This document shows positions 21,405 through 32,087 of a stretch of 64,000 bases of DNA, in pieces (the stretch's first letter is position 1; every line of letters begins with the position of its first letter). The notes below the pieces were generated by a model that worked only from the letters and a program-made list of their open reading frames with translations, did not search any database and was not told the DNA's origin. The translations under genes and the position numbers were made by a program. The stretch is taken from positions 180,314,759-180,378,758 of the forward strand of contig OZ024743.1 in assembly GCA_964016885.1 (NCBI GenBank). Reading direction: 5' to 3'. This stretch comes from Eledone cirrhosa (lineage: Eukaryota; Mollusca; Cephalopoda; Octopoda; Eledonidae).

Positions 21405-21478
21405 AGAATCGACCCCAGTACTTGACTAGCACTTTTCTGACGACCTTAAATGAATGAAAGACAAATTCGGCGCCTCCG
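21405..21478 (-). mobile_element. SINE fragment
   Basis: The plus strand reads 'cgaccccagtacttgactag', a reversed SINE body phrase, followed by 'aatgaatgaaagacaaa' and 'cggcgcctccg'. Truncated and diverged. Confidence 0.5.
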
Positions 21479-21539
21479 TGCTGTTATTAGTATAAATGAC
21501 GGTGTGTATAACTGTTCTTAGTGTCTAAATTATAGATAT

Positions 21540-21590
21540 CATCATCATCATCATCACCATCACCATCACCATCATCATCTTCCTCATTAC
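21540..21590. repeat. (ATC)n microsatellite
   Basis: ATC/ACC repeats of about 48 bp. Confidence 0.9.
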
Positions 21591-21594
21591 TTTG

Positions 21595-21795
21595 GGCGTC
21601 GGACAACATGCTTTGCGGTATAGAGTTGTGTTCCTTTACGTTCTGAGTTCAAATTCCATCGAGGTTAGCTTTGTCTTTCATTCTTATGGGGTCTATAAAA
21701 TAAAGTACCAGTAATGTACTGGGGTCGATGTAATCGACTTTCCCCCTTCACAAAAATTGCTGGCCTTGTGTCTATAGTAGAAATTATTATTATTG
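21595..21795 (+). mobile_element. tRNA-derived SINE with internal insertion
   Basis: The B box 'gagttcaaattccatcg' and body match the family. Between the body and the tail 'ggccttgtgtctatagtaga' is an extra ~35 bp including 'gtcgatgtaatcgacttt', which pairs with itself and is typical of a subfamily variant. The head is truncated. Confidence 0.8.
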
Positions 21796-22394
21796 TTATT
21801 ATTATTTAGCCTATAATTGTTGAAAAGTAAATATGACATTGATCTGGCTTTGAACTTTGAATATAAACTGATTTTATGAAATACCAAAAGTCATTTATTT
21901 CGGCACTCTATTGTTTCTGCTATCCATCGACCTTCTCATCTCATCAGGTATTTATAATAAGCCACATATAGAGATATATTAAACGACTATGTAACAAGAA
22001 ATACTATGATAAATGAAACAGAACGAGAGACTGTATGCAGATAATTACTGAACATAATGAAATAGCTTAGCTAAAAATAAGAAGTTGTTGATTTCTGACA
22101 TTTCTGTACGGTCGTTGGACATAAGAATCTATCATACGATTGTTCTAAAGAAATGTCTTTTGTAGTCTATCTACTTCAATCTTTAAATAGTTACAAAATG
22201 TAAGGTAGGAGAAGTAACACACCTCAGTGAATGTCATGGATTATAGTAATACAGGTATATGGAATTGACCGCCGTCTGATTCGAAGTGGGTTACAAATGT
22301 TTAATCAACGGATAAGTTGCTAAACATTCCACTGATACGTCTATATTTAACTTAAATCTCAAGAAAATTCGGTGTGACACAGTTTTTGTGATAC
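21796..22394. other. AT-rich, no gene
   Basis: A short (ATT)n at 21785-21807; otherwise nothing recognised. Confidence 0.5.
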
Positions 22395-22530
22395 GATTGG
22401 CCCTTTGAATTCGAGCTAGAGTCCATCGGGCAGGCTTCCAAACAGTTTCCGTCTACACAGTTTTACTTACTAGTCATTGGGTCGTCTCGAGGTGTTAGTA
22501 AATGATACTTACCTAAAGGACCAGTCAGAG
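22395..22530 (-). repeat. Fragment of another dispersed repeat
   Basis: The plus strand reads 'ccatcgggcaggcttccaaa', 'agtttccgtctacacagttt' and 'cattgggtcgtctcgaggtg'. In reverse, this order ('cacctcgagacgacccaatg ... cggaaact ... aagcctgcc') is familiar to me from a common octopus short repeat. Recalled from general knowledge, not checked. Confidence 0.45.
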
Positions 22531-23941
22531 ATATTGAGCCCTGTTCCTAATGTTTGCGAAGTGAATTCCTTAAACATTCGTCCAAGTTGTGTCCTCATTT
22601 CATGTATCCAAGTTACATACGGGATGACTTTCGTAAATAATTATAAATGAAAATTTAAGCAATTCTCTAAATTGAAGGAAACTAAAATAACTAGTAACAG
22701 TTGATAACAACTTACAACATAAAAACAAAGGAACAAATGTCTTTAAATCGTTAGGAAATAATTTCAAAGAAAACTGAATTCTTATATTTGAGAAGAAAGT
22801 CTATTCTTTATTAAAAGGCATCTACTAGGTATTGCGAACGGTAGATAGTACCAGCATTTGAAAGACCAATGGAAATGTTGTTTCCTTGGTTCAATTTGAC
22901 GAGTTCCACCCCACTCGGTAATTGAATGAGTTCTGAAATCACAACCTACAGACATCTTCCAGTCTTATAAAATCTCATCAATATAGTATTCTTAACCCCG
23001 TTTTTATTAGTTGAAAAGGTTTCACAATAAACATTAATTACATAGTTCAAACAGAACTAACTGATTCTTGGAGAATATTTTCTGCTGTGTAAATTCCTAC
23101 CTATCGTCTCATCTTGTCAGATCCATTCGAGATTGTTCCTCTAGTTTCAGACTTTGATGATTGAGCCGATATATATCGTTTACTACAGAAGAGGAAACAG
23201 AAGAACGTGTTGACTCAGAAACTAGAGAGAAAAATAATGTTTTTGTTTCTTTTTTTTTTTTTTTTTTTTTTTTCTTTTTTTGTAAATGTGAATACTGAAA
23301 CAGGTGGCTGTTACCTCTTTTCATAAGCAATCTTATTTTATTAAATACTTGTTTTAGAATTCCTGTATAGTGAGCAATGTAAGTTATCTCATTTTAAGCT
23401 AGATCTAAGATTCATGGGTATTCTTATTTTCATTATAGAGCCAATATGAAATATTTAATTGTTTTAAATTAGATGAAATTAAGATTGTATTACAATTATT
23501 TCTTATCTAAACTATAATCACAATGCTTGCTCTTTAGAGAGATGTACGGATATCTTTTTACATTTTTACAGTGAATTAGGGTACTTAACCATGTTGAAAC
23601 TTAAGATTTCAGTTTTTCACAACAAAAGAAAAATATTTTCAACTGAATTGATCAGATTATTAATATCTCATAAAACCTCAAATACCAATTAAACTTCTAA
23701 CGTGAAGTTTTTACAGAACATTTTTAACTTGCACTGTGTAATGTTAACTCAGTTAGATGTAAAAGATAATAACAATTCATTTCATGTAGTTTATAAAACC
23801 GAATAAGCTTTTAAATTTTTATAGCATTTATTTATTTCCTTAAATCTCTTTTCGCTATGTGTGAGTGTATCAAATATTCTCTTTTGTGTGCCTAACCTTT
23901 GCCAATAAAAGTTTGACACATAATTATAATCATGTTTTTAA
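22531..23941. other. AT-rich sequence, poly-T
   Basis: A poly-T run lies at 23251-23280. No frame above 73 codons and no repeat pairing were found. Confidence 0.55.
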
Positions 23942-25158
23942 AGAAGTAGGAGAGAGTGGTTCGTAGATATCTTAATCAAAATGTTATGGTAGGGGTTTTA
24001 TTATACTGGTTACTTTTGGAGAGATGCGTTGATAGTTAAGGTCGGAATTATTTATTGCCCCAGAGGGCAGGTTCATAGATGTGGAGAGGGAGGTAGGCCT
24101 AAGGAGAGAGAGAGAGTGTGTAATGGATGTAGAGAGAGAGGTAGAGAGGGGACAGACTAAGTTTATATGGTGAGTGAACTTTGGGTTTGTAGTAGTAATC
24201 TATGAATTGCACTGGGTTACCATTTATAGTGATAAGCAGTGTATTGTCTTGTAGTGTGGAGGAAGAGAAGGTGGTTAGCTAGAAAGCGATGTTATAGTTA
24301 CGGGTTCGAATGTTAAGTTATTTTATAGTGAGAGAATTTAGCTTTTAGTTTGTGGTTGCAGTATAATGATCGTTCAATTCTCTCGTTAAGTAGTTTGTTT
24401 TGGGATTTTAATATGTAAAAGAGTTCAAGGTTACATAACCTGCAGTACTTCAATCCACTCCGATATGCACTTGCGCTGGAAAGTATATCCCATTTTAAGG
24501 TGAACTGTTGGTTGCGTTCACGGAGTTGCCAGGTCTTGTTGGCGAGCGTGGTCACAAAACGGTGATTAGGATGTTTGATTGAGAATCGATTACGGTACCA
24601 GCGAGATTTAAACGAACTTTAAACTCCGTGAACGCAACCAACAGTTCACCTTAAAATGGAATATATAACCTTGAACTCTTTTACATATTAAAATCCAAAA
24701 ACAAACTACTTAACGAGAGAATTGAACGATCATTATACTGCAACCACAAACTAAAAGCTAAATTCTCTCACTATAAAATAACTTAACATTGGAACCCGTA
24801 ACTATAACATCGCTTTCTAGCTAACCACCTTCTCTTCCCCCACACTACAAGACAATACACTGCTTATCACTATAAATGGTAACCCAGTGCAATTCATAGA
24901 TTACTACTACAAACCCAAAGTTCACTCACCATATAAACTTAGTCTGTCCCCTCTCTACCTCTCTCTCTACATCCATTACACACTCTCTCTCTCTCCTTAG
25001 GCCTACCTCCCTCTCCACATCTATGAACCTGCCCTCTGGGGCAATAAATAATTCCGACCTTAACTATCAACGCATCTCTCCAGAAGTAACCAGTATAATA
25101 AAACCCCTACCATAACATTTTGATTAAGATATCTACAAACCACTCTCTCCTACTTCTC
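23942..25158. repeat. Inverted duplication of ~550 bp around a PLE tail
   Basis: 23942-24525 and 24622-25158 are reverse complements. The right arm lacks about 50 bp present in the left (around 24440-24490). The arms contain purine-rich (left) and pyrimidine-rich (right) stretches such as 'ctctctctctcctt' (about 24980-25000). The 96-bp spacer continues the PLE coding sequence from the left arm. Confidence 0.88.
24313..24555 (-). pseudogene. PLE GIY-YIG C-terminal fragment
   Basis: An 80-codon frame: 'TTLANKTWQLRERNQQF' (residues 2-18), 'LKWDILSSASAYRSG', 'YCRLCNLELFYIL' and 'KLLNERIERSLYCNHK'. It parallels the fragment at 5553-5834 residue for residue (TTLA, W-L, C-LC, LLN, CxH). No RT portion adjoins it, so this is a 3' truncated copy. 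A mutated copy of part of it lies in the opposite arm of the inverted duplication. Confidence 0.85.
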
Positions 25159-25568
25159 CAACCCCTGCATATCTTTCTCTCTCTCTCCCTCTCCCCTACT
25201 TTTCTCTCTTCCTTTTCTACTCTATCTTCCCCAACAACCCCACTTAAGGGTATTTACATTGTACAATTTACCATTCTGCTCTGGGGATACAGTGGTCACA
25301 GCATTGGATATTTGAGTTCTGCAAATACTTGTACATTTGCAGATAGCATAACTAGGCTGTAGTACCACCGTGGAAACATTTGTAAGCACACGGAATAAAT
25401 TACCTTTTTTGATGTCTACCTGTTATTATTCATTCTTTATATACACTCCGGAATACAGAAGGATCAGGAACTAAGTTTCTTCAACAACTCGTAGAGTAAC
25501 CGCTCACCGTACGTCAACCATATCCAGTGTAGTAATTAACCAGTACTACATATTGGGTAATCCTATAC
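25159..25568. other. CT-rich then unassigned sequence
   Basis: 25150-25230 is CT-rich. No convincing gene is present; an 80-codon frame at 25120-25362 runs over the CT-rich tract. Confidence 0.5.
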
Positions 25569-25630
<62 letters not shown>

Positions 25631-25748
25631 TATATACATATATATATATATATACATATATATATACATATATATATATATATAAATATATATATATATA
25701 AATATATATATATTATATAAATGTATATATATACATTTATATATATTT
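25569..25748. repeat. (TA)n with periodic interruptions
   Basis: About 180 bp of TA repeat with regularly placed 'catata' and 'aaatata' interruptions, suggesting a short higher period. Confidence 0.9.
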
Positions 25749-26037
25749 AAAAGTTAAACAAGGTTCAATGAATAAATCGAAGAATGAGTTTTACAATAGA
25801 TTGACTGAATCTTAACTATATACTATGTCAGGGTATGTCATGCATCATCTTATTTTATCTGATGAGGACGTACTGTTGAACTTAACTCAGTCCCTCTGAA
25901 ATATGTATAATGAAATATACTTGATCACAAGAATATCTATTTTGTTAATATTTTGAATTAATATATATATATATATGTATATATGCACACGTATATATAT
26001 ATATATATATATATGCACACATATATGTGTATATATG
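25749..26037. other. Unassigned, ends in TA/CA microsatellite
   Basis: No gene is seen; (TA)n at about 25960-26036 with 'gcacac' interruptions. Confidence 0.5.
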
Positions 26038-26095
26038 TTATTAATTCTGGCAATATTATTACAACAATATGATCCTCCCGAGGTATAACAATATA
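26038..26095 (+). repeat. PLE-terminal motif
   Basis: 'attctggcaatattattaca' then 'cctcccgaggtataacaata', the same end-block as at 3195-3241 and, inverted, 35390-35425. Confidence 0.6.
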
Positions 26096-26195
26096 TATAT
26101 ATATATACACACATTTATACTATATATATAATATATATATATATATAGACACATTTATACTATATATATATATATATATATAGACACATTTATAC

Positions 26196-26241
<46 letters not shown>
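26096..26241. repeat. TA microsatellite with three 'acacatttatac' units
   Basis: 'acacatttatactatatata' recurs at about 26109, 26151 and 26184, then (GA)n at 26227-26241. Confidence 0.85.
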
Positions 26242-26244
<3 letters not shown>

Positions 26245-26402
26245 AGTGGTTACACAACAGTTAGTTCACCATAACGAGAACAATTGTTTCACCTTGTTCT
26301 CGGTATGGTGAACTAACTGTTGTGTAACCACTTCTACCTAACTCGTCCCATGGACTGAGTGCTCTACCACTACGGATATTACCATCGAGTGTTCTACCAC
26401 TA
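26242..26402. repeat. Palindromic repeat with tRNA-like flank, copy 2
   Basis: Arms 26242-26281 and 26296-26335, spacer 'aattgtttcacctt'. The flank 26336-26402 is nearly identical to 20738-20805. The palindrome is shorter than in copy 1, the central part having been lost. Confidence 0.75.
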
Positions 26403-26413
26403 TATATATATAC

Positions 26414-26507
<94 letters not shown>
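26403..26507. repeat. (TG)n microsatellite
   Basis: About 88 bp of uninterrupted TG after a short TA stretch. Confidence 0.95.
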
Positions 26508-26509
<2 letters not shown>

Positions 26510-26652
26510 AATGGCGTGCTGCGTGGTTGCACATGGGTTACATATGAATACATTTAAAGATCATATACCTCTGGTTGGTGCGAGCAATAGCTAAAGAAAG
26601 TTATTGGGACACGTGAAATAGGGTGAACTGAGCGAGACATGTAAACAAACAA
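26505..26652 (+). repeat. Direct repeat, copy 1
   Basis: Starts 'tgaaaaatggcgtgctgcgt' and ends 'gagcgagacatgtaaacaaa'. Copy 2 is at 26983-27182. Confidence 0.85.
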
Positions 26653-26982
26653 AGATTGTAATGCAACGGAAAGATAGGAAGAGGGGAAAACAAGTCCGTG
26701 ATATCTGTGAACTTAAGTTCTGTGAAATCATAGACGAGGATAGATACAGACCATCCGAGCTGTGTGAGATGTGAGCGAGAAAAGGATTTCACACAGGTCA
26801 AACGGGAAGAAGTGAGAGAGAGGGAGAAGCAGAGAGAGAGAGTAAGTGAAAATGTGAGCAAGAGGCCAGCGGAGAGAGAGAGTGACTGGTAAAGGGGTTA
26901 AAAGAAGGTGAGAGATACAGAGAAAGGAGAAGCAGTAAGATAGAAACAGACAGGTCGCAGCGGAGGAAAAAATATAAATATA
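26653..26982. other. Purine-rich spacer between direct repeats
   Basis: GA-rich DNA with several short (AG)n runs (26815-26885). The three minus-strand frames over it are low-complexity Ser/Leu-rich and not convincing. Confidence 0.55.
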
Positions 26983-27182
26983 TGAAAAATGGCGTGCTGC
27001 GTTTTTGCACATGGGTTACATATGAATAAAATTAGTCCTTCATCAGTGATCTTCCAGCCTTCATTGGTATTTCTTTGCTTTAAAGATCATATACCTCTAG
27101 TTGGTGCGAGCAATAACTAAAGAAAGTTATTGGGATACGTAAAATAGGGTGAAGCGAGCGAGACATGTAAACAACCAAATAT
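26983..27182 (+). repeat. Direct repeat, copy 2, with 50-60 bp extra
   Basis: Same start and end as copy 1. Between 'catatgaata' and 'tttaaagatcata' it holds an additional block (about 27029-27082) that copy 1 lacks, so copy 1 is likely the deleted form. Confidence 0.85.
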
Positions 27183-27870
27183 ATATATATGCAAAGAGAG
27201 AGAGAAAGAATATAAAGTGATATTTTTTGTTTATGGGTTAACAAGACGGCTTTAATGTGATTTATATTTCGATACATTTTTTCAATGTTACAAATGTACG
27301 GTGTAAACAATATTTACACATGAGAACACTAGTTCTATATCTTGAAGTGGGTTATACGTAGTTCTTATTAAATGGATTTAGTAATACTCTATATTAATTG
27401 TACCGAGAAATTAGATTGAAAAGTTTTACATTGCATTTGTACCATTGCATGATTGGGATTAATTGTTCATATAATTAAATATACCACATCATTCTCAATA
27501 ATACAGTCTACGAAGAGATAACGTATTTGTGTTCCTACATTATGGATATTGTCACAATAAATACATTTCTCAGTGGCTCTCAAGAACAGAATTTAATTAT
27601 CACTTTCTCTCGTAACATCGACCAAAATGTCATATAAAGTTTGATTAATCACAAATCCCAATGTTCCATTAATTATATGTCATTATAGTTTATAACTGCT
27701 TCAATCTATTTATCTTCATTAATATTGAGTCAAAAGTATTAATTGCTTGGATGTGTATTGTCGTATCGTTATTATTAGCTGTTATGTTTAAAAGGCTATT
27801 TCATTATTGATAGTTGTTGTTATTAAAGACACTGCTTTACATAAATATTTTTTAATGGATTCGTTAGTTA
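27183..27870. other. AT-rich, no gene
   Basis: No recognised feature. Confidence 0.55.
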
Positions 27871-28084
27871 TCCAGAGCTCTGCTACTTTCTCTCCTTCTC
27901 TTTCTCACTTCCTCTCTCTCACTTTCTGTCCTTCTTTTGGGAAGATTTGCTGTAATCAGACGTGAAGAGGGATGGGTTCCGCCAAGCTTTAACTGCCCAA
28001 GAAATACACTATGTCAATATGGAGTCCCCGTGACTCTATTAAGAGATACGAGGCTATCCCATACCATACACCATACTATAGGCG
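27871..28084 (+). repeat. CT-rich tract and module shared with 11.5 kb
   Basis: The CT-rich part 27885-27935 precedes 'gaagatttgctgtaatcaga'. The whole resembles 11440-11580 in order: 'gaagaaatctgctgt', 'atggg', 'aaatacac'/'aaacgccg', 'aggagttacgag'/'agagatacgag'. A similar CT-rich/'gaaatctgc' module recurs at 28258-28290. Confidence 0.5.
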
Positions 28085-28245
28085 GCGAATTGGCAAAGTT
28101 AGAACGTCGGATAGTATGCTTTGCGGTATTGGTGCCGGGTCTCTGTACTCTCAGTTCAAATGCTACCGGGGTCAAGTTAGTCTTTCATCTTTTCGATGTC
28201 AATAAAAAAATTACCAGTATAGCACTGGTATCGATTCTTCCTCTA
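28085..28245 (+). mobile_element. Diverged SINE copy
   Basis: Head 'ggcgaattggcaaagttaga', B-box-like 'tcagttcaaatgctacc', body 'gtcaataaaaaaattaccag'. Old copy with many changes. Confidence 0.6.
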
Positions 28246-28422
28246 TATCTCTTTTTCACTTCCTCTCTCTCACTGAAAGAAATCTGCAGACCTGGAGAGA
28301 GATAATATATGCAGACTCCGGTATCGAAACGGAAGAGACCATATATTAGGGGAGTACTCAGTGCATGGGAAGTAGCAAATTATGTATAGAGGGAGGTAAA
28401 ATCATTGCGGCGATGTCTAGCT

Positions 28423-28500
28423 GTTTCGGCAAGCCTTTGCAAGGGTGTACTTTCCAAGGGGCTATACCCTTAGAAAGGCTTGACGAATACAACCTGAAAC
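28423..28500. other. Nested hairpin
   Basis: Stems: 28423-28427 with 28496-28500 (gtttc/gaaac), 28430-28437 with 28475-28482 (caagcctt/aaggcttg), and 28441-28446 with 28466-28471 (aagggt/accctt). The function is unknown; it may be chance or part of a repeat. Confidence 0.35.
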
Positions 28501-28532
28501 CGCTAAGCGTCACGGTCGAGGTTGTACCTCCC

Positions 28533-28536
<4 letters not shown>

Positions 28537-28563
<27 letters not shown>

Positions 28564-28607
28564 AGTATATATATATATATACATACATACATATGTGTGT
28601 ATGTGTG

Positions 28608-28653
<46 letters not shown>

Positions 28654-28680
28654 CGTATTGAGATAGAGAGAGAAGGTTAG
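28537..28680. repeat. (CT)n, (TA)n, (TG)n compound microsatellite
   Basis: CT at 28540-28562, TA/TACA at 28566-28590, TG and TA at 28593-28650. Confidence 0.9.
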
Positions 28681-29145
28681 TTGATGTGTAATAACAATTA
28701 TTACCAAAGGTACTCAATACATTTATGTGAGTTGGATATTTGTTATTTAAATGTGGAAATTGCTACCATCACTCGTTTGGTGTTCGCAGAAGTTGCAAAA
28801 TCTTTTATTCGTAATCACACGCAACGCCTGATTACGAATAATATATCTTGCATTGGAGTTTCGATCTTTCATTTGTAATGTGTGTGTGTGTGTGTGTGTT
28901 TGCGTGTGTTTATGTGTGTACGGCTTTGAGTGTGTATTTGTGTTTCTGTGTTTGTATGAGCGTGTGTCTGTGTGTTTGTGTGTGTGTATGCGTGTGAGTG
29001 CAGACAAATGGAAAATGTTGTGTGTGTGCTCGCACGTATGTACGAGAGAGATTGCGAGTAGATAAAGAGAGAGACACGGTGTCAGAGAGAGACAGAGAGA
29101 TAGAGAGAGGGGGAAATGGAGAGAGAGAGAGAGAAAGAGACAGAT

Positions 29146-29176
<31 letters not shown>

Positions 29177-29260
29177 GAGAGACACAGATACGGAGACAGA
29201 GAGAAGAACAGAGAGAGACACGGAGAGAGACACACAGACAGAGAGAGACAGAGAGATATA
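28681..29260. repeat. Unassigned sequence, then TG-rich and GA/CAGA-rich tracts
   Basis: 28681-28876 has no recognised feature. 28878-29000 is TG-rich; 29047-29255 is GA-rich with (CAGA)n at about 29138-29172. The long Ser/Leu/Thr/His-rich frames on the minus strand are repeat by-products. Confidence 0.8.
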
Positions 29261-30237
29261 AAAGGTTGTAGTAGTGTATATTATAAGATTTCTATCCACA
29301 TTGTATTACTGTACATCAAAACAGTTTTATTTCTTCCAATCTCAAGTCAACAGACTTTATCATCAACTGATAGATGCCTATGGTCACGAATAACAATATA
29401 ATTTTCTGCATATATGTGTCCTGGTGTGTTTCAATATAAATATATACGTTATTCATTTGCATTAACGAGATGTTGGAAGCAGGATTATAATAACCTTCAT
29501 TTGTGTTTATTCAAAACGAAGAAACCTCCATTTCTACATATTGCTATACGTACAAAACAACACAGTTTGACTCATGTTTTATAATTCTTAATTTCTGACA
29601 CTATAGAGGGAAATAAACAGACATAAATCCCAGAATATAATGTAGCTGTCAACACCTATATTTTAATAATGCAAGAATTCTTTGAAATAAGCTGAATTTC
29701 TTTGACATCTGTCTCTTCAGCTGAACTCGCTAATAATCAAGTGACAGCCAAGAAATTCACCATCACTTCATCTTTTTATAGATCAATCTTGCGAACTAAA
29801 CATTAATTCCTATAAACCAGCTTCTATAAGTAGCATATATACGACACACGGTGAATAATTATATAGTCTGTTCACATATGACTGATTTACCAATGAAGTA
29901 ATTCTTCCATACGATACATTAATTGTAAGAAAATCTCTCGCTCTGTATCACAGATATCTACGAGAGGTGTTGAAAGGTTTCTGGCTAGGGGTATCGCGAA
30001 AGTGTAGAGCTATAACTTTACATGGTGTGCTAGGACCACTGCAATAAGCGTGTGAATCTGGGAACGGATATGTTTAATAAAATCATAATTAACTGATCCA
30101 CATGTATTTTCTTTTAACTGATCTACCTGTATTTTCTTTTAACTCATCCACCTGTATCTTCTTTTAACTGATCCCCTGTATTTTATTTCACAGAAAACCA
30201 GAAACTTTTCACCCCCCCCCCCCCCCTTAATTTGTAA
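29261..30237. other. AT-rich; no gene; poly-C
   Basis: No recognised feature to 30190. A phrase 'cacctgtatcttcttttaac' recurs with variations three times at about 30100-30180. A run of 15 C lies at 30212-30226. Confidence 0.6.
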
Positions 30238-30582
30238 TTCATTAAAGACAACTTCCTTAATGACTTCAATGTTCGCAATTCCTCCGACATTGTTAACGTC
30301 GAAACCGAATCTGTTACCATTTTGAACTCTCTGCATCAGTTAATATCTCTACCTAGTCTCTATCAAAGCAACATACGCTCCAAACTCAGCTGTTCTTTTA
30401 CAAACGTCCAAATCCAACATTTACCTATCTACCATGCCGCTGGAACTATCCTACCGTTCGACCACTTACAAATACATACCACATATTATTTGCATCGCTA
30501 TACTCCGGACATCTTTAGTACAAAACGGTCGAAGCAAGGTGTGTTTTATTTAAGAACACAATGCGTCACTCGGTCTAAGTAT
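30238..30582 (+). CDS. Unrecognised open frame interrupted by the LINE insertion
   Basis: About 115 codons are open from after a TAA at 30235 to the retrotransposon boundary. The first half reads 'FIKDNFLNDFNVRNSSD' and the later half 'HLPIYHAAGTILPFDHLQIH'. A possible splice acceptor 'tttatttcacag' sits at 30182-30193, but the poly-C run and the TAA lie between it and the frame. I do not recognise it. Its open length exceeds what neighbouring AT-rich DNA shows, but the evidence for a gene is weak. Confidence 0.2.
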
Positions 30583-31146
30583 TTTCTAAGGCGGGTAAAA
30601 TTCCCGAGATCCATGGACGAGTTCTCTCCAGCGGTCTCTGTCCCTCATTATCGCTGCCATGTCCTGCGTCTCCAACAGACCAGTGTCTGTCCTTAGGACA
30701 TCAACATACGTTAACCTTGGTCTTCCTCTTCTAGTGTGTCCATGTAGGGGCTCCCAAAGAAGCACTGAGTGCAATGTCAACTCTGGATGTCGGTGAGCAT
30801 GTCCAGCTAACCTCAGTCTCCTCTCTGTCACTTTTGAGCTGACTTTTGGGATGCTCCCATACAGCTCTGAGTTTTTCATCCTCAGTGTATACTGATTAAT
30901 GTTCAGAGCCATCCTCAACATTCTCGTGTAGCACCCATCCACCATCTGAGTGAATTTCTTGGTCAGTGTCCAAGTCTCAGACCCATACAGCAGCACAGAC
31001 TCCACTGCAGCAATGAAGAGGCAGACTTTCAGGTCTCTACGAAGGTCCGACTTCCACACCGATCTCAAGCTGTGGCACGCCGCCCAGGCCTTGCTCTCCC
31101 TCTCAACCACATCATCTTCCGTATTCCCAATCTTTGCTCCCAAATA
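30583..31146 (-). pseudogene. Non-LTR retrotransposon, C-terminal domain of ORF2
   Basis: 186 codons read 'GAKIGNTEDDVVERESKAW' at the start, then 'LLYGSETWTLTKKF' (about residues 51-64), 'RMLRMALNINQYT' and 'ERRLRLAGHAHRHPE' (about 109-123). This is the post-RT region ('thumb' and beyond) typical of RTE-like and related LINE RTs, with the 'LLYGSETW' and 'RRLR-GH-R' signatures. It ends 'REFYPP' and a TAG directly followed by 'aaa' and the target duplication, so the 3' UTR is almost absent. The frame is undamaged, indicating a fairly recent insertion. Exact clade unassigned. Confidence 0.9.
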
Positions 31147-32080
31147 GAGCCAAGAAGAGGATCAAGGAGGGCAAGGCTCATGGAGAAGATGGAGTGGCAT
31201 CAGAGGTGATGAAGAGGTGTGATTTTGATGATATCATCCTGGGGTTCTGTAACGGGGCTTTGGAGAAGAGAGTTGCCCCGAATCAGTGGAGGATCAGTAA
31301 CATCGTCCCAGTGCCAAATAAGGGAGATCTCTCTAACACCAACAACTACAGGGGGATCTCACTGACGTCACTTGTGGCAAAGACCCTCAACAGGATGATT
31401 CTTAACAGGATCCAGCCTGAGATGGAGAAGAAGCTCAGGGACAACCAGAACGGATTCAGAGAGGGTACATCAACCACCAGTCACATCCTGATGCTGAGGA
31501 GGATATTAGAGGGAGCCAGAGCAAAGTGCCTTCCTGCGGTCATGGTTTTCATTGACTTTAGGAAGGCCTTTGATTCTGTGGACCGTTACTGCCTGATGAA
31601 GATCTTACAGGCTTATGGAAACCCCAAGAAGATAGTGGACCTGATATCACTGCTCTACACCAACACCAAAGCCCAAGTCATTACACCTGATGGGATGACA
31701 GAGTTCTTTGAGATACTGGCTGGAGTGCTCCAGGGAGATACATTGGCTCCCTACCTTTTTATCATCGTAGTGGACTATTGTATGCGCCTTGCACTGAATA
31801 AATACCAGGACTCTGGCTTTACTGTAGCACCGGCTCAGAGCAGGAGAGTTAGGGTGAAAAGGGTATCGGATGCTGAATTTGCCGACGACATAGTTTTGGT
31901 GACAAATACAGTGAAGGAGGCAGAGGATTTGATGCGGGAGGTTGAGACTGTGTCGATGAGTGTGGGGCTGTGAATGAATGAGACTAAAACAAAATATCTG
32001 GTAGAGAATGTTGAGAAGCCAGAGGGGATCACTAATGTAGGCGGGAAGCCGCTAGAATTGGTTGAGGGCTTCCTGTATTT
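31147..32080 (+). pseudogene. Non-LTR retrotransposon reverse transcriptase, 5'-truncated and inverted
   Basis: A 279-codon frame (31134-31973) and continuation to 32080. In order: 'QWRISNIVPVPNKGD' (residues 51-65), 'NYRGISLTS' (71-79), 'VFIDFRKAFDSVDR' motif A (138-151), 'GVLQGDTLAPYLFII' motif B (197-211) and 'FADDIVLV' motif C (249-256). A TGA at 31971-31973 interrupts before 'MNETKTKYLVENVEK', which remains readable. The endonuclease domain is missing: truncation lies at the inner junction 31147. It belongs to the same element as the minus-strand piece. Confidence 0.92.
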
Positions 32081-32087
32081 GGTCTAA

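Noticed and set aside
28747..29299. Ser/Leu-rich 'membrane-like' proteins on the minus strand
   Set aside because: Translations of GA- and CAGA-rich low-complexity DNA.
30950..31147. Plus-strand frame over the LINE C-terminal part
   Set aside because: Shadow of the minus-strand retrotransposon ORF.
31835..32032. Minus-strand frame over the RT
   Set aside because: Shadow of the plus-strand RT frame.
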